Assembly: GCA_008729055.1 (NCBI GenBank)
Contig: SDUX01000004.1
Span: 372,001 to 436,000, forward strand
DNA from: Pyropia haitanensis
Lineage: Eukaryota; Rhodophyta; Bangiophyceae; Bangiales; Bangiaceae
Length of the DNA: 64,000 nucleotides
Reading direction: 5' to 3'
Within the stretch, counting starts at the first letter, position 1. Each line of letters starts with the position of its first letter. The translations under genes and the position numbers were made by a program. Under the pieces are notes generated by a model, which worked only from the letters and a program-made list of their open reading frames with translations, was not told the origin of the DNA and searched no databases. Below are positions 30,437 to 40,579 of this stretch, piece after piece.

Positions 30437-30795
30437 TCTCGTCGGCCCTCCGTGGCCCTCTTCAGCCCTTTGTCCTCTGGCCGCCGCAGCCCGCCCTGGC
30501 CTTCCTCGGCCCTGCTCGGCCCTTCTTGGCCCTCGTCGGCGATCCTCGCCCGCGCTTGGCCGTCAGTAGCCTTCCTCGGCCATCTGTGGTCATTCTCGGC
30601 TATTCTCGGCCTTTCTCGGCCTGTTTCGGACGTCCTCAGCCCTCTTTGGCCTTCCTCGGCGCTCGTCCGCCTCCGTCGACCCTCCTTGGCTCTCCCCAGT
30701 CCTCCGTGCTTCCCCTGCGGCTCTCCTGCCCCGCCCCTTGGCCGTCCTCAGTCCTTGTAGACTCTCCTCGCCTCTCCTCGGCCTTCTTCTCCCCG
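30437..30795 (+). repeat. decamer minisatellite with strict 10-bp phase
   Basis: About 35 degenerate copies of a 10-bp unit, consensus CCTTCTCGGC (plus strand), stay in phase over most of the tract, for example CCTTCCTCGG CCATCTGTGG. The strongest conserved positions are the GG near each unit end and a pyrimidine block. It lies 100 bp upstream of the next gene's ATG. Confidence 0.8.
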
Positions 30796-30895
30796 CCCCT
30801 CCCCTCCAAACTTCTTGTCTTCCCTTCCCTGCCCGATCCCAGTCCTTTTCACGTGCTTTCACGCCCACCCGCCGCCGCCGAGACGCGCCGCGGCA

Positions 30896-32964
30896 ATGGC
30901 ACCCAAGCGCAAGGCCGCCCCCCCACCCCCCCCCCCCGCTACGCCCTCACCTACGAGGCCGGCAACGTCGCCGGCCGCACCGCCGCGCACCCGCTCGGGG
31001 CGGTGGCGACCAAGGCCGCCGCCGTCCGCGCCGCCGCCGCCGCCATGACCGACCGCTGCCCGTGGGGCGCCGCGTGGGCCGCGCCGGCCGGGTTCGACGT
31101 GCACAAGGCGGCGCGCCGCGCGGCCGACTGCCCCGACGCGGGCACCGTCATCCACGTGGTCGACCCGCTGGGGCTGTACAGCCGCGTGCGCATCGCGGTG
31201 GTTGAGGGGGGGGGGGGGGGGCGGCGGCGGCGGCGGCAGCGTCGGCGACGGTGGCGGCGGGCGCGGGGGGGGCTCCACCGGCGATCGCGAGGGGTGGAAA
31301 GAAGGCAGCAGCGGCGGCGGCGGCGGGGGCCCCGGTGGCCGCTGCGCGGGTACCCAAGGCGGCGGCGGCGGCCGCGGTGGCGGCCGCACCAGCTGCGAAG
31401 AAGGCGGCGCCGCGGGCGGCTGCGGGAGGCGCCGCCGCTCTGCGGACTGCCAAGGCGGCGTCGACCAAGGCCGCGGCGGGGGAGCCGGCCGCGGCGTCCG
31501 CCCCGGGAGTGGCGGCGGCCAAGCGGGGGGCCGCCGGCGCGGCCAGCCGTGCCGCAATGGGGTCGACCAAGCGGCCGACGGCCGCCGCCGCCGCGTCGAC
31601 GACGGCTGCCAAGAGGCCAAAGACCTCGGCGGTCGCGGACGGCGGCGCGGCGTCGGCCGCCAAAGCGGTGGCTGTGGCCAGACCGTCGGCCGCGGCGGCA
31701 GCGGCTTCCAAGAAGGAAGCCGCAGCGGCTGCTGCCCTGGCGGCCGCGGCGGCGCCTTCCCAAAAAACGGCGGCAGCGGTGGTCAAGGAAGAACCGGCAG
31801 CGGCTGCTGCCAAGGCGGCCGCGGCGGCGCCTGCAAAAAAGAAGGCGGCAGCGGCGCGTCCCAAACCGGCCACGGCAGCGGCCGCCGCAAGAGCCGCCCT
31901 GGCGGCGTCCATGACGGCGGCCGGCGGTGCGTCCACCGCCGCCGCCGAGACGGGCACGGCCGCCGCCGCAGCGGCCGCGGCGGCGGGGCCAGCAGGGGTG
32001 GATGCCCCCCCGCCCCCCCCCCGCCCTCCCCGGGACGTCTACGTTCTGACCTATGAGGTGGGCGACCACTACTCCCGCCCGCGCACGACGGTCGTTGGCG
32101 TGGTCGCGACGCCCACCGCCGCGCGACGCGCCGCCGTTGCCGCCGCGGCCGAGCACAGCCCCTGGGGCGACGACTGGGCCGACCCGGAGCCGTTTGACAC
32201 CCACAAGGTGGCCACGACCGCGGCGCAAGTGACCGACGGTGCCACGCTCGTCGACGTGACTGACCGCGAGGGCGACTACTTTCGCGTCGGCGTCCGGATC
32301 GTCCGGGTAGATGCGGCGGTGTCGCGACGGGCCAGGGCGGGGCGGGGCGCCGCCGCCGCCGCCGCCGACGACGACGCGGACGCCGCCGCCGCCGCCGCGG
32401 CCGGCACCGTCTACGTGTTGACCTTTGAAGAAGGGGACCCCTACTCGCCCACGGACTCGCGCGTCGCGGCGGTGGTGACGACCCGCACGGCGGCGGTCGC
32501 GGCCGCCGACGCGGCCATGGCCGCCTCCCCCCGCGTCGGCTGCTTTTGGGGCGACCCCGACTCCTACGCGGCCCGCCGCGTCAAGCCGCGCCCGCACCGC
32601 GTTCGCGACGGCGGCACGCTCGCTCGCGCCGACGGCGGGGAGGGCGTCTGGGCGCGCGTGTGGGTGCAGGCGGTCACGCCGGCGGGGGCGGCCGCGACGG
32701 CGGGCCTGGCCCGCGTGGCTGGCTGGGCGGCCGCGCCCGCGCCGGGCGCGGCGGCCGCCGCGCTTAACGCGCAGGTGGCGGGTACATCGCCGGCAGGGAG
32801 CTCGCCCGCATCGTCGCGGGAGACCAGCTCGTCCTCGTCTGGGGGACAGTGCTGGGGGGGGGGGGTGCGCACCAAGCAGACCGCCCGCAAGACCAACGCG
32901 ACCCGCCCGCCGCGGCGGGCCGTGGCCGAGCCAAGGTGGGACCCGGTCGGGCCCGCCGCCGCCG

Positions 32965-32996
<32 letters not shown>

Positions 32997-33119
32997 GCCG
33001 CCGCCGCCGCGCCGCGGCCGTTGGGGCGCACCAAGTGGACCGCGCGCAAGACCAACGCGTGGCGCCCGCCGCCGCGGCGCGGGGGCGAGCCGGGGTGGGA
33101 CCCAGCGGGGCCCCACTGA
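30896..33119 (+). CDS. triplicated-domain protein with H1-like linker and two histone H3-tail mimics
   Basis: I know no named family for this. The ATG at 30896 opens MAPKRKAAPPPP; a C run at 30917-30936 then forces a frame change into module 1 (RYALTYEAGNVAGR to about 31205). A 16-G run at 31206-31221 forces a second change. A 250-residue Ala/Lys/Pro-rich linker resembling linker-histone tails follows (KKAAPRAAAG, KRPKTSA, KKKAAAARPK). Module 2 (about 32030-32325) begins DVYVLTYEVGDHYSRP and module 3 (about 32403-32700) begins TVYVLTFEEGDPYSPT; all three share a WG..W/F..D motif and a closing DG.TL...D..G.Y.RV segment. The C-terminus carries VRTKQTARKTNA (from 32865) and GRTKWTARKTNAW (from 33024), close to histone H3 residues 2-10, each followed by RPP(P)RR and WDP. 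A nuclear chromatin role is inference. Confidence 0.7.
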
Positions 33120-34505
33120 GCCGCACGCCCGCACGACTGGCTGCCAGCCGTGACGGCGGGCGCAGCCCGCGGGGGGGGGGGGGGTGTCGTGTGTGCGTGT
33201 CCGTCCCCTTCACCGCGAGGGACTGACCGTCACGACGGAGGCGGCGGTCGGCGCCTTGTTCTGCCCGCCCTCGCACTCTGGCGACGGCGTCGCCGGTGTG
33301 GTGGCGCAGCGGGGCGGGCGCCCGTGGCGGGGCGGACGGTGGCGGCGGGTGCGGCCAGGCGTGGGGCCGTGCCGCCGTTTGCTCTTGCACCGGCTGCCCG
33401 CGGCGGCGGCGGGTCCACGAAGAGGTTTGGGTGGGCGGAGTGCGGCCGTCAATGGCGGCGTTTGTGGAAGAGGTACCGCCCCGCAGACGGGCGTCCGCAT
33501 GCTCCCTTCCCAGGAACGCTCCGCGGGGGCCGCGGCAGCCGCCACTTCCTCGCTCCCCCCCTCCTCCCCGCCCGTGGCAAAGCCGCGTTTTCATAGCCGG
33601 TGCAACCGCCAGCGGCCGCTCGCGGCGGGCGCCCGCCCTCCCCTCGGTCGCCAGTCCATCCCCGCCGGGGCGACGACGACGACGGCGATGCGCGCGGCGT
33701 CGCGCGCGGCTCTTGCCGTCGTGGCAACCCGTGAGCATTGAACGGGGTTTCCGGTGCGGGAAGGGACTGTCGCGGTGGTTGTTTGCTGGACGGTCCTGTG
33801 TGGCTGTCCCTAGCGGCAGTCATTCGCGACGCACCGTTGCGATGCTCACCGCGTTCTGATGGCTCGTGTCTCATCGGATACGTTTCATGTCTGTGCGCTC
33901 TCTGACCCCATCCGCATGCTTGAGTAGAGGTGACCATCCACGAAGAAGCAGTTCGCAATGTGCTGTTGACAGCTGCTGAGCGGCCTACACGACAGTGACT
34001 ATATATGGGACGTACTGACTGTCCTGCTGTTAGTTGTTCGTAGCACAGCGCATGACCCCTCACGTCGTGGTCGTGCGCAACGCTCACGTCGCCTGAGCAC
34101 ATGGCCGCGGGAGACCGTCAAGAAACGGAGAGAAAACCTGCGCCCTTGAGCGTCGCAATCTCACATCCACAACGCGCATCAAACCGATATCTGGCTGTCT
34201 CCTGACCCTCGGACCAAGGGCCTCGGTTGGGTCGGGCCACGTCTGCTCCCCGCCGCCTCCGTGAGCCGCGGTACTTCACTAGTCCGCTGCTATCCCGACT
34301 CGCCCAGTCGCACGAGACAGGCGATCCCCCCCGCTCCGACCACGCCTTCAGAGCGGGCGGCTGCCGCTCTTTTGCCGTCCCCGCCCGCCCCCCTCACCCA
34401 TTCCCCCTGCCTCCCTCGCCTCTTCCCCGTCCCCCCCCCCCCGCCCGCCCCCGTCATCCTCGGCCGCTTGTGCTGTCTCTGTTGTTTTTGGTGGCGCCTG
34501 TCGTC
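33120..34505. other. intergenic spacer with promoter candidate
   Basis: Nothing gene-like is supported. A G run lies at about 33171-33183. Around 33998-34008 is CTATATATGGG, the best TATA-like sequence in the spacer but about 500 bp from the next ATG. C-rich leader DNA at 34380-34460 precedes the gamma-glutamyltransferase start. Confidence 0.4.
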
Positions 34506-36311
34506 ATGCCGCCCTCCCCCCCCCCCCCGGGCGACCCGCTGCCGTTCGCCTCGCGCCGCCCCCCCGCCATGGGCGTCCACGGCCTCGTCGCGTCGTCGCA
34601 GGCGGCCGCCACCGCCGCCGGCACGCGGCTGCTCGCCGCGGGCGGCACCGCCGCCGACGCGGCCGTCGCGGTCGCGGCCGCGCTGGCGGTCGCCGAGCCG
34701 TGCTCGACCGGCCTCGGCGGCGACGTGTTTGCGCTCTACTACACCGCCGCGACGGGGGAGGTGACGGCGCTGCTCGGCGCGGGGCCGTCGCCGGCGGGCC
34801 TCGACCTGCCCACCGCCACCGCCGCCGCCACTGCGGCCGCCGCAGCTGCCGGCGGCCGCGCCAACGCGCCGCTGGCACTGCCGCCCGCCTCCCCGCTGGC
34901 GGTCACCGTCCCCGGCGCGGCGTCCGCGTGGGCGGCGCTCGTCGACGCGCACGGCGCGCTGCCGCTGGCGGCCGCGCTGGCGCCCGCGATTGCTCTCGCC
35001 GACGCCGGCACCGTCATTGGCGAGGTGACCGCCCACCAGTGGGCCGCCGCGGCGGGCCTGCTCGCCGCCGCGCCGGGCGCGGCGGCGGCCACCTTCCTGC
35101 CCCCCCCCGCGGCGGGGGCGGTGTGGCGCAACGCGGACCTCGCGGCGACGCTGCGGGGGCTCGCCGCCGGCGGCGCCGACTGGTTTTACCGCGGCCCCGT
35201 CGGCGCCGCGATCGCCGCCGAGGTCGCCGCCGCGGGCGGCGTCCTGACCGCGGCTGATCTGGCGGCCTGGCCGGGCGCGACGTGGGCGCCCCCGCTGACG
35301 TCGACGTACCGTGGCCACACGGTCGTGCAGGTGCCGATGCCGACGCACGGCGTGTCGGTGTGCCTCGCGCTCAACATCCTCGACGGGCTGGACGTGGATG
35401 GGCGGGGGGGGCGCCTGGGGGGGGACGGCGTCCCGTGGGGGGGGGGGTCGCGCTCCACGCCATGGTCGAGGCCGTCCGCCTGGCCATGGCCGAGGCCAAG
35501 GTGCACGTGTGTGACTGGGGCGCGGGGGCGGCGGCGCCGCCCGTCGAGGCGGCGGCGGGGGGGGCGCCGCCGGCAGCCGGGGCGCCTCCCTGCACCCCCG
35601 CAGCCGCTGCGTCTGCGGCCACCGCCGACCGTACGGCGGAGCTGCTGTCCCCCGAGTTTGCCGCCCGCTGCCGCCGCCGCTTCCGCCCCGACGCGGTCAT
35701 CCCCGCGGCGCGGCTGGCCACCTCCCGCCTCGACGCCCCCGACAGTGACGACGATGGCGGCGGCGGGCGCGCCCAAAAGCCGTACGGCGAGACCGTCCAG
35801 TTTGTGGTGGTCGACGCGGCGGGCAACGCGTGCTCCGTCGTCAACTCCAACTACATGGGCTTTGGCACGGGCATCGTGCCGCGGCTGCCGCCGACGCCCG
35901 CCACCGCCGCCGACGCCGACGGTGGCGACAGCGGCGGCGGCGGCAGCGGCGGCGGCCGCCCCCACCCCCGCGGCGTCGGCTTCTCCCTCCAAAACCGCGG
36001 CTGCGGCTTTGAGCTCACCCCCGGCCACGCCAACGTAGTCGCGCCGCGCAAGCGCCCCTTCCACACCATCATCCCGGGGCTGGTGCTGCGGCCAGACGGG
36101 GGCCTCGCCGCCGCGTACGGCTGCATGGGCGGCTTTATGCAGCCGCAGGGGCACGTGCAGCTGCTGGTGGGCGTCCTCGATTACGGCCTCGGCGCGCAGG
36201 CGGCCGTCGACGCGCCCCGGTTTTGTGTGGGGGGGGGGTACGGCCAGCCGCCGCCGCCCCCACCGCCATCCACGGATGCAGCAGACATGGCGGCGGGCGC
36301 GGCCGCGCCGC

Positions 36312-36342
<31 letters not shown>

Positions 36343-36613
36343 TGACGGCGACGGCGATGGGGACCCCCCCCCTCGCGGCCGCGGCGCCGGCGGCGCTGAC
36401 CCCACCACCGCCGCCGCGGTGGTGAGTGTGGAGCGTGGCGCGTCGGCGGCGGCGGTGGCGCACCTGGCGGCGGTCGGCCACCCGGTCGTGGCGGATGTGG
36501 GCGGCTGGGCGCGGGGCCTGTTTGGCAAGGCCACGCTCGCGCTGCGGGGGGCGGGCGGGGTGTGGGCGGGGGGGGCCGACCCGCGGTCGGACGGGTGTGC
36601 AACGGCGGTGTGA
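34506..36613 (+). CDS. gamma-glutamyltransferase (YwrD-like)
   Basis: Gamma-glutamyltransferases cleave or transfer the gamma-glutamyl group of glutathione and related amides and mature by self-cleavage before a catalytic Thr. The N-terminal large-subunit part has MGVHGLVASSQ, LLAAGGTAADAAVA and EPCSTGLGGDVFALYY. The small subunit should start at the Thr of GETVQFVVVDAAGNACS (codon near 35792), followed by NSNYMGFGTGIVP, GVGFSLQNRGCGFEL and APRKRPFHTIIPGLV. These endings match the YwrD-like cytosolic branch rather than the secreted one, and no signal peptide is seen. The frame changes between DGLDVDG and HAMVEAVRLAMAEAK, at the G runs of 35403-35448, so a homopolymer error or inactivation is present. 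Ala-rich insertions make it long. The start is the first ATG of the Pro-rich leader; MGVHG at 34569 is an alternative. Confidence 0.85.
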
Positions 36614-37078
36614 GGGCGGGCGGTGAGGGGTGGGCGGGCGGGAGGGGCGGCGGCGGGGGGGGGCGTCGAGCGACGACGGGGAAGACGGCGTGGTGGTGTG
36701 TGCAGGTGGGGAGGCGGGCGCGTGCCCGTCTGTTGGGGGGAGAGCGCGGCCGCCCGGCTGACGCGGCGGATCTCCTGCCCCCAAATCCGCCAATCCCGCG
36801 GCGCTGCCACCGTCGCCGCGCCTCCACTCCACCGCCGCGCCTCGTCGGCGCGCGGCGCTGGGGGTGTGCGCGGCCGCTCTGGTCGAAGGGGCACCACCGT
36901 CTCTGGGGGCTGTCCGCCGCGCCGCGCCACTGTCCGCCGCGCACGCGCCCCCCGGGTGCGCCCCGCTTCCCACCCCCGCGGCGCGCTGTCGTGGTGCTCG
37001 TCGCGGTGCACCCCCGCCCCCGCGGCGCCTCCCCCCCACCCCCCTACCGACGGTGTCCCCCTCGGCCGCCCGGCGGTC
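36614..37078. other. intergenic, G- then C-rich
   Basis: Short spacer between two plus-strand genes. The first 150 bases are G-rich and the rest C-rich; no gene is seen. It should contain the MPDU1 promoter. Confidence 0.4.
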
Positions 37079-37191
37079 ATGCGGCGGCGCCACCGTGCTG
37101 GCGGTCCCGCCGCGGCGCCCCCCCCCCCCGCCCCCCCACCCCCACCCGCACCGCTGGCCTTTGTCCCCGCCGCCGCCGCCGCCGCCGCTGC

Positions 37192-37222
<31 letters not shown>

Positions 37223-38755
37223 ACCGCCGGCTGGGCGCGGCCGCCCGCCGGCGCCTGCCGCCGCGCGGGACGGCGCCCCCCCCCCCGCGCCGTGCCGGCG
37301 TGCGCCATGGCGGGCGGCGGCGGCGGCGACGGCGGCGCCACCGCCGCCGCCGTTGCCGCCGCCGTTGCTGCCGCTGCCACCGCTGCTGCCGCCGCCGCCG
37401 CTGCCGCCGCCGCCGCGGCGGTCCCTGCTGGCCGGCCGCTGCCACCCCCCCCACCCCCGCCGCCGCCCGTCCTCTGGCCAGGCGACGACACGGCGGCGCC
37501 GCCGCTGGCTGACGGCGTGCACCCCCCCGCCGCCACCGCGGCGCCGCGCCCGCCGCCGCGCGCCGCGCTCCCCGTCGCCGTGGCGGCGGTGGTGGTGGCG
37601 GCGGCGGTGGTGGCGGCCGCCGCGCCCGCCGCCGCCGCGGCGTCGGCGGCGGCGGCGGCGGCGACGACCGCCACGACCACCGCCGCGTCGGCCGGGGCGG
37701 GGGCGGGGGCGGCGGCGGCGGCGGCGGCGCGCCCGCCCGCGTCTGGGGTGGTGCTGCTGCTGTCGCGTGTGACGGGCTGGGCGGTGCTGGCCGGGTCGGT
37801 CGCGTACAAGCTTCCCCAGATCGTGCGGCTGGCGCGCTCCCGGTCAGGCGCGGGCATCAGCACGGCCATGTACCTGACGGAGAGTGCGGGCATGCTCCTC
37901 TCCACCGTCTACTGCGCGCGGCGGGCGTTTCCGTTTTCCACGTGGGGGGAGGGCGTGTTCATCCTCGCCCAGAACGCGATCATTTTGGGGCTCCTCTGGC
38001 GCTATGGGCAGGGCGACGGCGACGGCGATGGCGACGGCGGCGGCGGCGGCGTCGGCGGCCGCCGTGCTGACGACGGTCGCAGCGCCGGGCGCGGCGGCCG
38101 TGGCGGCCGCGGCCGCCGCGGCCGCCGCCGCGATGCGGTGGGCGTGGCGGCTGCCGCCGCCGCGCTGGGCACCTTCCTCGCTGCCGGCGTGGACGTGGCG
38201 ACGCTGGGCGCGCTGCAGGTGGCGGCCATCCCGGTCGTGAATGTCGGCGCGCGGCTGCCACAGGCCGCCCTCAACTGGCGCCGCAAGGCGGTGGGCGAGC
38301 AGAGCGTGGTGACGCTCGGCCTGCAGTGGCTGGGCAACCTCGCCCGCGTCTTTACGACGCTCGTGCAGGTGCGCGACCCGGTGGTGCTGTGCGGGAGCGT
38401 GGCGAGCGCGGTCGTCAATGGCGCGCTGGTGGGGCAGTGGTTTTGGTACAGCCGCAAGGGGCGGGCGGCGGCCAAGCGGGGGGGGGGGGGGGGGGGGGGT
38501 CGAGCCGGCAGCGTCGAGGTAGGGCTGGGGTGGGCGTGCGGCGTGGGGGAGGCTGGCGGCGGCGGCGTGGGAGGCTGCGGGATGAAGGCCTCTGTGTGGC
38601 GGTCGCTGCCCCGCCCTTCACTCGCCGCTGTGTTGCGGGTGTCCATGGCGGTACTACCCGCGCGTCTACCTCCGACCTCCGCAACGGCTACCAGGGCCGT
38701 GCAACGGGTGCCGCGACCCCTTGCGGCCCTCTCTCTGCAACCGCCAAGGCGGTGA
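37079..38755 (+). CDS. MPDU1: mannose-P-dolichol utilisation defect 1 (MPDU1/Lec35), PQ-loop protein
   Basis: MPDU1 is an ER multi-pass protein needed for use of dolichol-phosphate sugars in N-glycan and GPI-anchor assembly. The first PQ-loop is WAVLAGSVAYKLPQIVRLAR, followed by AGMLLSTVYCARRAFPFSTW, GEGVFILAQNAIILGLLWRY, the second loop VAAIPVVNVGARLPQAALNW, then LGLQWLGNLARVFTTLVQVR and VNGALVGQWFWYSRKG. Order and spacing match animal and plant homologues. Unlike them there is a polar insertion rich in Gly-Asp and Arg after the third helix (about 38010-38130) and a very long Ala/Pro N-terminus. The ATG at 37307 (GCCATGG) is an alternative start. The 22-G run at 38478-38499 makes the tail uncertain: a one-base change would end the protein at 38522 instead of 38755. 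Confidence 0.9.
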
Positions 38756-39376
38756 TACTTGTCTCCAGGTGGCCCTCTCTGGGCGTGAGGGGGACACGTG
38801 GAGATATCGTATCCCATGTTTGGGTGCCTCTTTCCCAAAGATCTCGGTTTTGCAGCCCTGGTGCTCCGCCTCGTCACCGCGCTCGGGGGGATGCATCTCC
38901 CGTGCTGCGAACAATCTGGATGCATCTCTTCCGCGCGCCACCATCCCTGCAAGCACCCCAGTTCATGGCCGAACGCCTCCCCTGCAGGCTGCCCTGCTTC
39001 GCGGCGACACGCGGCTGACACTCCCCCCGCCATGCACGCGCGCCCGTGCGCGAGCGCCCGGATAGCCCTAGGCCACGGGGCCACTGCCGACGTTGCATGC
39101 AAGTCGCGCTTTCGGTGGGGCCGTCGCGGCACGCCGCGGCGCCCCTGCTGGCCAGCTGGGCGGCTGGCGCTGCGGCGCCAGCTGGAACAAAAGCCGGCAC
39201 CCCCGCTCAGCGCTGTCCACGCCGCACGGTTTGACACCGGCTTCCGCACAGGCAAGCATTCACTTCCCACTGCCCCCATCACGTCGGCCGTCCCCACCCA
39301 TCCGTGCCCACGGTTTTCCACGTCACCTCTCGCACGTCACCGGCCTACCACCCCCCCTCCTCCCCTTCCCACCACC
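38756..39376. other. intergenic spacer
   Basis: Moderate-GC DNA without a recognisable gene. The last 100 bases are C/T-rich and lead into the next ATG, so the promoter or leader of the small split gene lies here. Confidence 0.4.
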
Positions 39377-39859
39377 ATGGCGTTTGTGGCCACGTCTCCG
39401 GCGCTGCTGCGCGCGGCCCGCGGGCCCGCCACCTCCCCCCGCCGCCCGGTCGTTGCGGCCGCGCGCGTGGTGATGATGGCTGAGCCCCAATCACCACCGT
39501 CGTCGGAGGGGCCCGTCACGTCGGGGGTGCCCCCGGCGCGGAAGTACCCGGTACGCCATTGGAGGGGTAGGCGGGAACTGACTGCTGCGGCAATGCGCCC
39601 GAGGGGGCACGTCGGTCACCATCCCCCGTGACCACAATGGAGGAGCCCTGATGACCCTGCGTACGATCCGTCCAATTCTGACTTGGACAGTTACTGTTGG
39701 TTTCTGCTCTTTCTTCCTTGTGGTGCCTCTGATCTCTATGCTCGTACTCGGCGACAGGGGGTGGAGAAGGACATGGCCCAGCTGGAGGACCAGGCCGACG
39801 ACCATGTGAACGACCCGGCGGGTCTGACAAACAAGGTGGAGAAGGGCGATGAGAAGTAA
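39377..39859 (+). CDS. small split gene, 91 aa, likely plastid-targeted
   Basis: Two exons, 39377-39550 and 39758-39859, join in phase 0 across a 207-bp intron with donor GTACGC and acceptor GACAG. The ATG (ACCATGG) opens a Ser/Arg/Ala-rich presequence with Phe at position 3 (MAFVATSPALLRAARGPATS) ending near VVMMAE, a pattern seen in primary-plastid transit peptides. The mature part is about 57 residues, Pro-rich first and then strongly acidic and helical (EKDMAQLEDQADDHVNDPAG), ending NKVEKGDEK. I know no named family. Each half is too short to stand out as an open frame, but the splice sites and coherent join support it. Confidence 0.65.
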
Positions 39860-40209
39860 GTCGTGAACCACGGCCTCTGCAGCGGCCTGTACCCCCGACG
39901 GGACCCGTGGCGGGGCCCGAGTGTGGCCGGCGGGGCTCGATCCTGCTGCTGTATTTTGGACGCACCGAGTGTCTGGCTCGTCCCCCGCCCACCAGCCTTC
40001 TTTGTGGGGCGCCACAGTTGCGAGTAAATCCCCTCATGTTTTATCCCACCAGTCCTCCATGTATGAAAGGACGTACACAAGACCTGCCCAGGTTGACTGC
40101 GGGTCTTGGTGATGCCAAGCCAGTGCTGCAGCGGCTCGGCGTCTCGCCTGTTGTCAAGCGTCTCCCATGCAATGACGGCTGCCATTGCATGCCATCACGA
40201 TGCAGGCAC
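39860..40209. other. intergenic spacer
   Basis: Follows the small split gene. Nothing recognisable is present before the glycosylase pseudogene copy. Confidence 0.4.
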
Positions 40210-40498
40210 GAGTGCGGAGAGCCAAAGATTCGATCGAGGCTGTTACCTCATACAACAGGAAGCCGCCGTGCCCGCGCTAGGGAGCCTCGCTCGCCTCTGG
40301 GGCAGCCGCCTCCGCTCAAGGTCCAACTCGGCCAAGGTGATGGCTTTCCAGCCTCCGCTGATGACGAACGAGGACCTGGAGCGTCTGCTGGAAGTGTGTC
40401 GTCCTTACCGCAGCTACGCGGCTTGGGCGTTGTGGGGTGTCACGGATGAGTGTGCTTTCCTTCCGGTTGGAGGGGTGCTGCAGCGGCTGGCGTATTGA
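40210..40498 (+). pseudogene. 3' fragment copy of the AlkA/Mag-type glycosylase gene
   Basis: From about 40343 to the stop at 40496-40498 the sequence matches the last 50 codons of the glycosylase gene at 44802 on the other strand with only two synonymous differences (GTG/GTA and CTG/CTA). Just upstream (about 40210-40342) the match becomes patchy and a 4-base deletion shifts the frame, so no functional protein can be made from the upstream part. There is no HhH-GPD core or nucleophile region. It is a partial inverted duplicate whose 3' portion has been kept identical or was copied recently. Confidence 0.8.
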
Positions 40499-40579
40499 GC
40501 GACCGCATCACCTGGTGATGTTCCTGGACGGATGGAGCGGAGGTCACCACTCTACAGTGGTGTGCCGCGTGTGCTGCTC
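40343..40579 (+). repeat. left arm of inverted repeat
   Basis: About 237 bp nearly identical to the reverse complement of 44722-44958. It includes 3' coding sequence and about 80 bp after the stop. Two perfect hairpins lie after the stop: CATCACC-T-GGTGATG at 40506-40520 and CACCACT-CTAC-AGTGGTG at 40545-40562. Confidence 0.9.

Noticed and set aside
38030..38150. Alternative hydrophobic frame within MPDU1 that looked like a membrane helix
   Set aside because: The main frame already supplies the corresponding helix and aligns with MPDU1 homologues; the polar Gly-Asp/Arg segment is an insertion, so no frame change is needed.
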